A stretch of DNA of 64,000 nt from Legionella erythra (GTDB lineage Bacteria; Pseudomonadota; Gammaproteobacteria; Legionellales; Legionellaceae). Numbering within the stretch: position 1 is the first letter of the stretch; every line of letters starts with the position of its first letter. Positions 16,743 through 24,779 of this stretch are shown in pieces. Under the pieces are notes generated by a model. That model was not told the origin of the DNA, did not search any database, and worked only from the letters and a program-made list of their open reading frames with translations. Location of the stretch: positions 1 to 64,000 of the forward strand of contig NZ_LNYA01000018.1 in the NCBI RefSeq assembly GCF_001467615.1, given 5' to 3'. The position numbers and the translations under genes are program-made.

Positions 16743-16976
16743 TCACGGTTTGGTTTCGTCTTTACTATACAGGGCGTCGGCTTGTTCCGCTTTGCGGGTA
16801 TTTTCAAGCAGTTGCTGTTCCTTCATTTGCTCTTGCCAGAAGTCATTCAGTTGAACCCTCAGGCGATTGAGGAAGCGGAAAAGCTTGCCCAGATGGTTCG
16901 CAAGCATGGGGAGCTTATTCGGGCCGAAGACCAGGAGGGCAATGACAAAGGTAAGCAGCAGTTCGCCTGAGGTCAT
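16743..16976 (-). CDS. tatB: Sec-independent translocase subunit TatB (short form)
   Basis: 77 residues, far shorter than E. coli TatB (171). An N-terminal membrane helix (ELLLTFVIALLVFGPNKLP) with the FGPxKLP turn is followed by an amphipathic helix (LANHLGKLFRFLNRLRVQLN) and a short charged tail. Part of the Tat system for folded, cofactor-loaded proteins. Its ATG overlaps the tatA stop by 4 bp (ATGA). No tatC follows; the next gene points the other way and ends 1 bp before the tatB stop. Confidence 0.88.
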   Translation of the reverse strand: MTSGELLLTFVIALLVFGPNKLPMLANHLGKLFRFLNRLRVQLNDFWQEQMKEQQLLENTRKAEQADALYSKDETKP

Positions 16977-17134
16977 GATTTTTCTTCGTCTTCATTGAGC
17001 GCCTTGCGAAAATTTTTAATGGCGCTGCCTAAATCCGATCCGATATTCTTAAGCTTGCTGGTGCCAAAAAGGGCAATCACGATTAATAAAATAAGCAACA
17101 ACGACAAAGGACTCACACCGCTTAGGCCCATCAT
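16973..17134 (-). CDS. tatA: Sec-independent translocase subunit TatA (very short)
   Basis: 53 residues starting MMGLSGVSPLSLLLILLIVI, then ALFGTSKLKNIGSDLGSAIKNFRKAL and an acidic end. It has the TatA layout: a membrane helix, the FGxxKL hinge and an amphipathic helix with G-x-D-L-G and F-R. It is clearly shorter than E. coli TatA (89). AGGAG stands just before the start, and the ATG at 17134 shares its first base with the ubiB stop (TGATG); a second ATG follows directly. tatB overlaps its end by 4 bp, so ubiB, tatA and tatB are translationally coupled. Confidence 0.92.
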   Translation of the reverse strand: MMGLSGVSPLSLLLILLIVIALFGTSKLKNIGSDLGSAIKNFRKALNEDEEKS

Positions 17135-18786
17135 CAACTCCTGTTTGTCCGGTTTATTAACATTATCATACCGCCAACAAGGGCTGCAATCAAAGCAAGG
17201 GGCGCTATTTTCCCGGGCTCAATCAAATCAAGGAAACTGAGTGCACTGAGGGTCAGCATGGCGCTGAAAATACCGGTCCCGAGCCCCTTATTCCAGGCCT
17301 GTTGGCGGTTTTGCGGTGGGTTTTCGGCAGAAGACAGGATTAAAGAACGTATTTTCTCCTCTTTACTTAAGACCAGAAGGTCATTGAGTAATCGCGGCAT
17401 GTGGGGGAGCTGTTCCGCAAAGAAGGGCAAATTTTCCTTTATCCGTTCAAAAAAGGCTTTGGGACCGATTTGCTCTTTAAGCCACTTTTCTAAAAAGGGT
17501 TTGGCAGTGGCCCAAAGATCCAGCTCAGGATACAACTGCCGCCCAAGGCCTTCGATAGCCAATAGCGTCTTTTGCAGTAGCACCAGTTGCGGTTGGACCT
17601 CCATTTGAAAACGTCTCGCCACTTGAAACAGACGCAAGACGACCTGGGCGAATGAAATATCTTTTAATGGTTTTTCAAAAATCGGCTCGCAGACGGTACG
17701 AATGGCGCTTTCGAATTCTTCAATACGGGTATTACGTGCGACCCAGCCTGATTCTACGTGCAATTGGGCGACACGGCGGTAATCGCGGTTAAAGAAGGCG
17801 TAGAGATTTTCCGCCAGGTAACGTTTGTCGTTTTCATTAAGCGTACCGATGATGCCAAAATCAATGCAGATATACTGCGGATTATGAGGGTGCCGGGTTG
17901 AGACAAAGATATTGCCAGGATGCATGTCGGCGTGAAAGAAACAATCGCGAAAAACCTGGGTAAAGAAAATCTCAACGCCACGTTCGGCGAGTTTTTTAAT
18001 ATCAATGCCGTAATCACGCAGGGTGGACACATCAGCGACTGGAATACCGTATATGCGCTCCATCACCAGGATATTTTCGCGGGTATAATCCCAAAAGACC
18101 TCCGGGATGTAGAGAAGCGGCGAATGATGGAAATTGCGCCGCAATTGGCCGGCATTCGCCGCTTCCCGCTGCAAATCCAGCTCATTGAGCAGGCTATGCT
18201 CAAATTCGGCCACAATTTCCTTGGGTTTAAGGCGCTTGCTTTCAGGCCAGTAACGATCGGCAAAATTGGCGATGGTGTGCATGATGCTTAAATCGTTCTC
18301 GATGACTTTCCGCATATTGGGCCGCAAAATTTTTACGACCACTTCTTCGCCACTTTTTAAGCGTGCGGCGTGTACCTGGGCCATGGACGCGGAAGCCAGC
18401 ACCTGGGTATCAAATGCAGCAAAAACATCAAAGGCTGAACGTCCGTAAGCGGTTTCAACGATGGCCAATGCCTGCTCACTGGGAAAAGGCGGCACTTTAT
18501 CCTGTAATTTGCAAAGCTCTAAAGCGATATCGGCCGGTAAAATATCCGGCCGAGTGGATAGAGCCTGGCCGAATTTAATAAAAATAGGGCCTAACTCTTC
18601 CAGGGTTTTACGCAAGGCTTCCCCACGCGTTAATTGCTTGCGGCGCCACCAATTCCATGGGTTTAAATAAACGATGAAGCGAAAGGGTGCAAATAAATGG
18701 ATGCTCACAATGAGTTGATCAAGGCCGTTACGTGCTAAAACCCAGTTAATATAGAGCAGGCGAAGGACTTGTTTAATCGATTTCAT
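17134..18786 (-). CDS. ubiB: Ubiquinone biosynthesis kinase-like protein UbiB
   Basis: 550 residues, the normal length. Atypical kinase/ATPase of the ABC1/ADCK family needed for ubiquinone synthesis. Motifs: the KxGQ region FIKFGQALSTRPDILP, the lysine in VVVKILRP, HADMHPGNI as catalytic loop, and CIDFGIIG as metal-binding DFG. Two hydrophobic segments near residues 505-545 anchor the C-terminus. The ATG is inside the end of ubiJ (14 bp overlap). Its stop touches the tatA start. Confidence 0.96.
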   Translation of the reverse strand: MKSIKQVLRLLYINWVLARNGLDQLIVSIHLFAPFRFIVYLNPWNWWRRKQLTRGEALRKTLEELGPIFIKFGQALSTRPDILPADIALELCKLQDKVPPFPSEQALAIVETAYGRSAFDVFAAFDTQVLASASMAQVHAARLKSGEEVVVKILRPNMRKVIENDLSIMHTIANFADRYWPESKRLKPKEIVAEFEHSLLNELDLQREAANAGQLRRNFHHSPLLYIPEVFWDYTRENILVMERIYGIPVADVSTLRDYGIDIKKLAERGVEIFFTQVFRDCFFHADMHPGNIFVSTRHPHNPQYICIDFGIIGTLNENDKRYLAENLYAFFNRDYRRVAQLHVESGWVARNTRIEEFESAIRTVCEPIFEKPLKDISFAQVVLRLFQVARRFQMEVQPQLVLLQKTLLAIEGLGRQLYPELDLWATAKPFLEKWLKEQIGPKAFFERIKENLPFFAEQLPHMPRLLNDLLVLSKEEKIRSLILSSAENPPQNRQQAWNKGLGTGIFSAMLTLSALSFLDLIEPGKIAPLALIAALVGGMIMLINRTNRS

Positions 18787-19390
18787 AGGTGGTCGCTAAT
18801 AAGTTAATCCGTGCCGCGAGGCGCTCAACGTCGTGTCCGAGTTCATCAATGTCCCTGAAGAAATCGTCTATTTCCTCGCGTCCAGGAAAAAGCCTTAATT
18901 CCTCATGCAGGTAATGGCTGACATTATGCTGCATGGAATGGGTAAAATCCTTCTTGAATGCCAGGCCTCGTTTGACGAAAGAGCCCAATTGATGAGCGAT
19001 TACATCGCCGGTGAAGCGGGCAAGATGCCCTTCCCAGTCGATGTCGAGCTCATCAAACAGTTTCTTAACCTGATAGCCCAGCTCTGTATCGCCGGAAAGC
19101 CTGATTTTATCATTAAACAGGGACCGTGCCTGAGAGGCAGGCAGGAAACTCAAACGAATAAGCCCCAGTGGGTTGCTGTAAATCACCGTGTCGGGATGCT
19201 CTGAACAGCGATCCAAAAGAAGGAGTTGCTGTTTTTCAAATGTAATAAAAAAATGAAGGTCAAGCGGTGTCACAACGATTTCAATCCGTTTACCATGCAA
19301 GGCGGCAATTTTTTCCGGCATGGTATCATCCAGCGCCAGGGCGCTGTTGATGGCTGTTTGCAATGCGATAAGTGAGTATTTTTTAATCAT
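18773..19390 (-). CDS. ubiJ: Ubiquinone biosynthesis accessory factor UbiJ (SCP2 domain)
   Basis: 205 residues. An N-terminal SCP2-like lipid-binding domain (LHGKRIEIVVTPLDLHFFIT, DTVIYSNPLGLIRL, FNDKIRLSGDTELGYQVKKLF) is followed by a helical C-terminal part ending in a predicted coiled coil (DIDELGHDVERLAARINLL). UbiJ organises the late ubiquinone enzymes. The ATG at 19390 follows GAGAGGG; an upstream in-frame ATG at 19429 lies within ubiE. The order ubiE-ubiJ-ubiB is the standard proteobacterial one. Confidence 0.92.
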   Translation of the reverse strand: MIKKYSLIALQTAINSALALDDTMPEKIAALHGKRIEIVVTPLDLHFFITFEKQQLLLLDRCSEHPDTVIYSNPLGLIRLSFLPASQARSLFNDKIRLSGDTELGYQVKKLFDELDIDWEGHLARFTGDVIAHQLGSFVKRGLAFKKDFTHSMQHNVSHYLHEELRLFPGREEIDDFFRDIDELGHDVERLAARINLLATTYEID

Positions 19391-19397
19391 AACCCTC

Positions 19398-20150
19398 TCA
19401 GTATTTATAGGCGATATGCAGGGCAACAATGCCGCCGCTTAAATTGTGATAATGACAATCCTCAAAGCCTGCTTGTTCGATCATGGCTTTTAATGTGTCT
19501 TGATCCGGGTGTTGCCTGATGGATTCCGCCAGATACTGGTAGCTGGCCGCGTCTTCGGCAAAAAACTGCCCAAGACGCGGCAGTATGGAGAAGGAATACC
19601 AATCATAAATCGGCTTTAAACCGGGCAGGGTGGGTGTGGAAAATTCCAGTATCATGACCTTGCCCCCGGGTTTACAGGTTCTAAACATTGATCGCAGTGC
19701 TTCATTTTTATCCGTGACGTTACGTAACCCAAAACCCATGACAATGCAATGAAAGCTGTTGGCTGCAAAGGGCAGGTACTGGGCATTGGCCTGAACATAG
19801 TGAATGTTGTCAAGCAAGCCCTCATCAAGCAGGCGGTTACGGCCGACATCAATCATGGCGTCGTTAATGTCCGCAAGAATAACCCGGCCTTTAGACCCCG
19901 CTTTTTTACTTAACAAGCGGGTTAAATCACCGCTGCCGCCCGCCAAATCCAGAATGGTCTGCCCTGCACGGACCTGGCTTAATTCAATGGTAAAGCGCTT
20001 CCATACATGGTGAATGCCGAAAGACATCAGGTCATTCATTAAATCATAATTTTTAGCCACCGATTTGAACACCGCGCCGACTTTCTTTTCCTTCTCATCC
20101 CAGGCGACGGATTGAAAGCCAAAATGCGTGGTTTTTTGCTCATGAGTCAT
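19398..20150 (-). CDS. ubiE: Demethylmenaquinone/ubiquinone C-methyltransferase UbiE
   Basis: 250 residues, as in E. coli (251). SAM-dependent C-methylation of the quinone ring. [12 protein letters not shown] near the N-terminus, [29 protein letters not shown] motif [20 protein letters not shown] and [18 protein letters not shown] all match the family. The start at 20150 gives the conserved short N-terminus before THFGFQ; an upstream ATG at 20180 is less likely. First gene of the ubi-tat operon, with a 213 bp upstream gap shared with the divergent cyclase gene. Confidence 0.97.
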   Translation of the reverse strand: MTHEQKTTHFGFQSVAWDEKEKKVGAVFKSVAKNYDLMNDLMSFGIHHVWKRFTIELSQVRAGQTILDLAGGSGDLTRLLSKKAGSKGRVILADINDAMIDVGRNRLLDEGLLDNIHYVQANAQYLPFAANSFHCIVMGFGLRNVTDKNEALRSMFRTCKPGGKVMILEFSTPTLPGLKPIYDWYSFSILPRLGQFFAEDAASYQYLAESIRQHPDQDTLKAMIEQAGFEDCHYHNLSGGIVALHIAYKY

Positions 20151-20363
20151 CAGAAGCCCTTTAATTAAACAAAGAAACAAGTTTACCGCAAATTGGTGTT
20201 AACTTCATGTAGCTGTTAATAAGAGGCGCCGTTTTTAAAAAAATTGTATAAACTAAATAAGATAGGTCTAAAAATGGTTGTAACGGAGCTGTAGGATAGC
20301 TAAGGTTTGGGATAAGGTTTTACCGCTTACTGTCTCATTGGCTTAAACTGTGAGGAAAAATAA

Positions 20364-22406
20364 ATGGATTTCCCAGGTGTTGCCAAGTCACAGCTCGAAG
20401 ACAGGTTAATCAATGAGTCCTACAAGGATTTCTATTTTATGATCCTTGCGGATTTCTTTGCGGTTATTTTGTACGCACTGATTCTGTGGCCAATCATCAC
20501 AAGCCCAGGGTTGCTTTTGTCCTGGGTGTTGCTCATCGTTATCGTCAATGACGGCCTGCGTGCCATCATGGTTTTTTATTTTAATCGCGAAATAACGCAG
20601 TCAGGCTTACGGAAGGCCGCGTTTTGGAAAACCTACTTTATTTTAAATAATACCTTGTCGGGGGTTTTATGGGCATTGGGGGGGCTGTTGTTCCTGTATG
20701 TCGACGATGCTCTTTATCGTATGATTATTTTTGTGTACCTAACCGGTTTATTAGGCGCGCCGCTTGCTAAATTATTAACTGACCTTGGCGCGTACATTGG
20801 CTTCATGACGCCCATTGCATTGGTCATGCTTTTTTTATCCGTCTCCATTATTCCCGGTTTCGCTCTCATGCTTTTTCTTGCGGTAGTCCTTTACGTGGGG
20901 CTCATTGTCTTTGCGTCGACCAGTGCCAACCAGTTTCTACTGAAATCGATTTACCTTGAATTATACAGCTCTGCTTTATTGCTGGATTTAAAACGCAGCG
21001 AAGAAAATTTTCGTAATACCATTGAAAACGCCCCGATAGGCATGGCTTTGGTGTCGCCTGAAGGATACTGCATTCACGCCAATCGAACCCTGCAGGATAC
21101 TCTGGGTTACAGCGATAAGGAATTAAAAAATAAAAACCTGCTAGACATCACCTTTCATGATGATTTAGGGATAACCAAAGAATCCATGAGCAAAATCATA
21201 AACGGCGACATGCGGATTTCCCATCTCGAAAAGCGGTTTGTACGCAAAGATGGCAGTGTTATCTGGGCGATGGTCAGTTTGTCGTTAATCCGCGATGAAA
21301 AAGGCGAGCCGCTCAATTTTATTTTGCAGATGAAGGATGTGAGCGATCGGATTCAAAATGAAGAAAAAATGCGGCAGCTTAATGAAAAAACGCTGGAAAC
21401 CCTGAATGAACTGAAATTATTGGAGCATGATGAAAGCCTGTTGAATAAATTGAATCGCTCATTACAGATCTGTATTTCAGTTGAGGAGGCTTACCCCCGT
21501 ATTCGTTTGGTTGCCGAAGAATTATTCCCTGAGTTAAGCGGTGGGTTGATGGTTTTTAACAAAGCAACGAATCAACTGGAAACGGTCATTCAATGGGGCG
21601 AACAGGACATACTCACGAAACACTGTTTACCGCTGGACTGTTATGTCATCCGGGAAGCAGACATTATTGATGTGGATGAGCCACATAAGAGCATCCCCTG
21701 CAATCATTACATCAATCCGCCGCAAGGGGGATACATGGGGGTGCCGCTTATTGTACAAAATGAATTAATTGGGGTAATTCACGTATTTGCCTCTGTTCAG
21801 AAAAAATTAACCCAGCATCAGCGGGATATGGCAATTTCCTTTAGTAACATCGTCAAACTGGCGTTAGCCAACATTAATCTGCGCACGTCATTAAATGAAC
21901 TTTCCCTGCACGATCCCTTGACCAACTTATATAACCGGCGGTACTTAAACGATTTGTTAGCCCGCGAATTAATTCGTCTTGCCCGTGAAAAAAATACCCT
22001 GTGCGTCGGCATGCTGGACCTGGATAATTTTAAAAAATTCAATGATACCTACAGCCATCTGGCCGGGGATGAGGTATTGAGGGTAGTCGGGCAATTGTTA
22101 AAGAAAAATTTTCGCGATACGGACATTGCCTTTCGTTATGGCGGCGAGGAATTTGTGGTGGCCTTGCTCAACACCACGCTGGAACAGGCCGCTAAAAAAC
22201 TGGATCAGTTTCGTGAGATGTTGAAAGAAATACCGATTGTTTATAAAAATCAACGGCTGTCTAATATTACCATTTCAATTGGTGTCGCTGAGGCGCCGCG
22301 TCATGGGGCTACCATTGACGAGATTATCAAGGCAGCTGATCAGGCCCTTTATGATGCGAAACAAGCCGGCAAAGACCAGGTAAAAATTTACAAAACGACT
22401 CTTTAA
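20364..22406 (+). CDS. Membrane-bound PAS-GAF-GGDEF diguanylate cyclase
   Basis: 680 residues. About five hydrophobic segments in residues 25-195 form a membrane sensor block. A PAS domain follows at about 211-330 (ENFRNTIENAPIGMALVSPEG to FILQMKDVSDR), then a GAF domain at about 365-510 and a GGDEF domain at about 520-680. The active site is intact (RYGGEEF), and the inhibitory RxxD site (RDTD) lies exactly five residues before it, so product feedback is expected. GAGGA precedes the ATG by 9 bp. Single gene, divergent from ubiE. The signal sensed cannot be read. Confidence 0.93.
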   Translation: MDFPGVAKSQLEDRLINESYKDFYFMILADFFAVILYALILWPIITSPGLLLSWVLLIVIVNDGLRAIMVFYFNREITQSGLRKAAFWKTYFILNNTLSGVLWALGGLLFLYVDDALYRMIIFVYLTGLLGAPLAKLLTDLGAYIGFMTPIALVMLFLSVSIIPGFALMLFLAVVLYVGLIVFASTSANQFLLKSIYLELYSSALLLDLKRSEENFRNTIENAPIGMALVSPEGYCIHANRTLQDTLGYSDKELKNKNLLDITFHDDLGITKESMSKIINGDMRISHLEKRFVRKDGSVIWAMVSLSLIRDEKGEPLNFILQMKDVSDRIQNEEKMRQLNEKTLETLNELKLLEHDESLLNKLNRSLQICISVEEAYPRIRLVAEELFPELSGGLMVFNKATNQLETVIQWGEQDILTKHCLPLDCYVIREADIIDVDEPHKSIPCNHYINPPQGGYMGVPLIVQNELIGVIHVFASVQKKLTQHQRDMAISFSNIVKLALANINLRTSLNELSLHDPLTNLYNRRYLNDLLARELIRLAREKNTLCVGMLDLDNFKKFNDTYSHLAGDEVLRVVGQLLKKNFRDTDIAFRYGGEEFVVALLNTTLEQAAKKLDQFREMLKEIPIVYKNQRLSNITISIGVAEAPRHGATIDEIIKAADQALYDAKQAGKDQVKIYKTTL

Positions 22407-22452
22407 ATGAGAGGTTCCCGATTGGCTCACCTGCTGCTATATGAAAGCTGTA

Positions 22453-23193
22453 TCAGGATAAGGCCCTTTCGGCTTGATTTAAAGTAGCCGTATTGAGGAG
22501 CCACTGAATCTGTGATTGTAAATCAATGTTTATCTGGGACGGTTCTTCGATGTCTCGCGATTCATAAGCGTTTCCTTCGGGGAAAGACGATTGGACGTCC
22601 TGCATGTATTTTTGCCGCTGTTCATGCAACCAAACAATTTGCGGTGAGAAAAGCCGCAACATGCCTTCGACCCAACGGTCCAAAACCTGCCAGTACTCGC
22701 TGTCGTTAAGCGTCATTTTAAACCGTTTGATAAAACCGGCGATATGGCGGGCATCATAAATGATATCAGAGGAAACCCAGCGGTTGACGGTAAACAGACG
22801 AATGGGTTGTCCGTAACAATTCATGGCAATGGCGACCAAATGGGTCATGGGATTGTCCATGTGCTTGTCCCAGTCAGGTAACGCTGTGGGTTTAATGCGG
22901 GATGGGATCCCTTTATATCGTAAAAAACAATGAAAATGCCCGTGCTCCATGCTTTCAAAATTTTCGCGATGGCAATGGTAAAAATACTGGGCACCCGTTT
23001 GATGGTCAATGCGATCACCCTTGGGGTAATGATTCATGGAGATATGCTTGCGCTTTTTCTCAAGGGTATAGTGAATAATATTCTTACCCCTTGCTGTCGT
23101 CATCTGTTGCTGGGTTTCAAGCACCAGCCTTGCGGCACGCAGCAATTGTGATTGTTGAAAAGGACTTAAGCCTGGAAGAGAAAAATTAGACAT
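22453..23193 (-). CDS. Unrecognised His-rich cytoplasmic protein
   Basis: 246 residues; family not assigned with confidence. A central block is rich in His, Cys and aromatics (QYFYHCHRENFESMEHGHFHCFLRY), suggesting a metal site, and is followed by HLVAIAMNCYGQPIRLFTVNRWV. The C-terminal third is helical. No signal peptide. It lies on the same strand downstream of two small exported proteins, with a hairpin and 64 bp separating it from the Cys-repeat peptide, so co-expression is possible. The ATG at 23193 has no evident Shine-Dalgarno sequence. Confidence 0.65.
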   Translation of the reverse strand: MSNFSLPGLSPFQQSQLLRAARLVLETQQQMTTARGKNIIHYTLEKKRKHISMNHYPKGDRIDHQTGAQYFYHCHRENFESMEHGHFHCFLRYKGIPSRIKPTALPDWDKHMDNPMTHLVAIAMNCYGQPIRLFTVNRWVSSDIIYDARHIAGFIKRFKMTLNDSEYWQVLDRWVEGMLRLFSPQIVWLHEQRQKYMQDVQSSFPEGNAYESRDIEEPSQINIDLQSQIQWLLNTATLNQAERALS

Positions 23194-23219
23194 AGGAAAT
23201 CGTTAGTCAAGAGAAAGCA

Positions 23220-23250
23220 CTGGGAAACAGCCGCTGTGACCGTTTCCCAG
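23220..23250 (-). terminator. Hairpin after the Cys-repeat peptide gene
   Basis: CTGGGAAAC and GTTTCCCAG form a perfect 9 bp stem with a 13-base loop, just after the stop at 23258. No T run follows. The arms share GGGAAAC with the hairpin at 23645. Confidence 0.5.
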
Positions 23251-23257
23251 ACATGTA

Positions 23258-23479
23258 TCAGCTGCCGCTGCAGCCTTTGCAACCGCCGCAACCTTTACAG
23301 CCATTGCAACCTTTGCAGCCTTTGCAACCTTTGCAGCCGTTACAACCATGGCAGCCTTTGCACCCATTACAACCGGTCACTTGAGTACCAGCCGTATCAT
23401 TGGCGTAGGCAGCAGGGGCAACAGTAGCAGCAGATAAAGCAGTTAATAAAGCGGCAACAGCAACAGTTGATTTTTTCAT
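23258..23479 (-). CDS. Exported Cys-Gly-X repeat peptide
   Basis: 73 residues. A signal peptide (MKKSTVAVAALLTALSAA to AYA) is followed by a short spacer (NDTAGTQVT) and then twelve consecutive cysteines spaced exactly three apart, each preceded by Gly, with Lys, Asn, His or Gly between, ending SGS. AAGGAAG precedes the ATG at 23479. The density of thiols suggests metal binding or a heavily crosslinked exported peptide. No DUF692/MNIO or other modification enzyme is nearby, so a modified metallophore is only a possibility. Family not recognised. Confidence 0.75.
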   Translation of the reverse strand: MKKSTVAVAALLTALSAATVAPAAYANDTAGTQVTGCNGCKGCHGCNGCKGCKGCKGCNGCKGCGGCKGCSGS

Positions 23480-23644
23480 GATAAGTCTTCCTTGAAAGTA
23501 AGTTAAGAACATGAAGCCAATTAAAGAGTAGCAGAAAAAAAATAAATTTTCTTTTCTCCCAAATAAAAAAATCCTGTTTAAAGAAGATAATGCGCAGAGT
23601 GTTTAAAGTTAACGAGTGTCGTTTCAAAATTTGTCACGAAGACG

Positions 23645-23672
23645 GGGAAACAGCCTGGTCTGGCTGTTTCCC
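23645..23672 (-). terminator. Hairpin after the Asn/Gln-rich exported protein gene
   Basis: GGGAAACAGCC pairs perfectly with GGCTGTTTCCC (11 bp) around a 6-base loop, 13 bp after the stop at 23686. A weak T-containing stretch follows on the minus strand. Confidence 0.55.
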
Positions 23673-23685
23673 GATGTCGACTCTA

Positions 23686-23955
23686 TTAAGATTGGGGAGC
23701 CTGATTGGCCTGGTCAGGCGTGCTGGGGTTTGTTGAACTTGTGTTATTGGCAGGGGTATTTTGCTGATTGGGATTGGGTTGATTTTGAGTCGCATCGGTT
23801 GTTTGCTGCTGAGCTGGTTGATTGGGATTGGCGGCATTGGCATACGGTTGGGTTTGTGACGCATTGGATTGCGTGCTGGCATCGGCATTGGCATTTGGCT
23901 GAGCAGATACAGCGGTTGCAGCGAAAACGGCTAATAATGCAATTACTTTTTTCAT
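23686..23955 (-). CDS. Small exported Asn/Gln/Pro/Thr-rich protein
   Basis: 89 residues. Signal peptide MKKVIALLAVFAATAVSA is followed by a low-complexity mature part composed almost entirely of Asn, Gln, Ala, Thr, Pro and Ser, with no cysteine and few charges, and so probably disordered. GGAGAG precedes the ATG at 23955; a longer reading from 24021 would put residues before the signal peptide. About 200 bp upstream of the Cys-repeat gene on the same strand, with a related hairpin after its stop. Function unknown. Confidence 0.65.
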   Translation of the reverse strand: MKKVIALLAVFAATAVSAQPNANADASTQSNASQTQPYANAANPNQPAQQQTTDATQNQPNPNQQNTPANNTSSTNPSTPDQANQAPQS

Positions 23956-24080
23956 GATCTCTCCATCGATTTTATTGGGAACGCCCCTTACCGACAACGG
24001 CATATCAAGAGGCAGACTCAATATAGCTGTTAATCGTTGAATTTGACAAGAGTGTCTGATTTTTCAAGCAATTAGTTAAC

Positions 24081-24509
24081 TTATACCAGCGATTTGAGAG
24101 CAAGAAGGTATTGGCTTTCATCCGGGTAGCTGGCTGTACGTTGGGCTTGCCAAAGGCATTCGGCCAGTTTCTCAAGCAGCAGGTGTTCAACCGCCAGGGC
24201 ATCCTGGTATTTCTTGAGCAGTTGTTGATAAACAGCAACGATACCAGCGGGGCGATTGGTTGCCAATTGATCGCGTACGGCCAGGTGAAGTCCCATGTGC
24301 AGAAAGGGGTTGGTCTGCCCTAATTCCGGGAAATAGGCTTGCTCGTGTTCAGGCGAGGGATTGTCCAGCATGGCCTGGTATTCAGGGTGATCGATAATCA
24401 CGTTGACTATCTGCTGCTCCAGAGGCAATAGGGGTTGCGCGTGGCGGTACTTATGCCAGCTTGAATAAAACATCTGCCGGGTGTCGTTCACCTTGTCGCC
24501 GTAAAACAT
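24081..24509 (-). CDS. DUF1841 family protein
   Basis: 142 residues. The sequence follows the DUF1841 pattern found in many beta- and gammaproteobacteria: RQMFYSSWHKYRHAQPLLPLE, IIDHPEYQAMLDNP, then NPFLHMGLHLAVRDQL and a helical end. Cytoplasmic, function unknown. The ATG at 24509 follows GAGG and matches the conserved MFYGD beginning; a longer frame to 24569 adds a non-conserved stretch. Confidence 0.85.
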   Translation of the reverse strand: MFYGDKVNDTRQMFYSSWHKYRHAQPLLPLEQQIVNVIIDHPEYQAMLDNPSPEHEQAYFPELGQTNPFLHMGLHLAVRDQLATNRPAGIVAVYQQLLKKYQDALAVEHLLLEKLAECLWQAQRTASYPDESQYLLALKSLV

Positions 24510-24779
24510 GTTTGCCTCGGTTGCAAAAAAATCGATTTTACTGCATTGAATCGTTAACAACAAATGCAATCTGCTGGAATTGTTGACAATTGCGCGTTGC
24601 TTGTGAGATAGTTTGCCCTGCGAGGTTGGACTTGCTATGTGTCATTCCACTGGGTCAATTGGCGACACACTGATTGGCCCTTTCTATTCCCTACCCCCGC
24701 CATTTCTTCCTGATATTTTTTTCTTCAATTTAGCCGAAAAATGTGATTATATCGAGGTTTTCAATGGACGGAGATGATC
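24510..24779. other. Divergent intergenic region, 270 bp
   Basis: Holds the promoters of DUF1841 and the next gene. TTGACA lies near 24582 with only a poor -10 behind it. No coding potential, repeat or RNA gene was recognised. Confidence 0.4.

Noticed and set aside
23266-23375. Short direct DNA repeats resembling a CRISPR or satellite array
   Set aside because: The period is 9 bp and follows the Gly-Cys-X codons of an open, signal-peptide-bearing frame; there are no spacers.
23616-23957. Trp-rich open frame opposite the Asn/Gln-rich exported protein
   Set aside because: A Trp/Asp repeat is what antisense of Asn/Gln/Pro codons produces; the minus-strand frame has the signal peptide and ribosome site.
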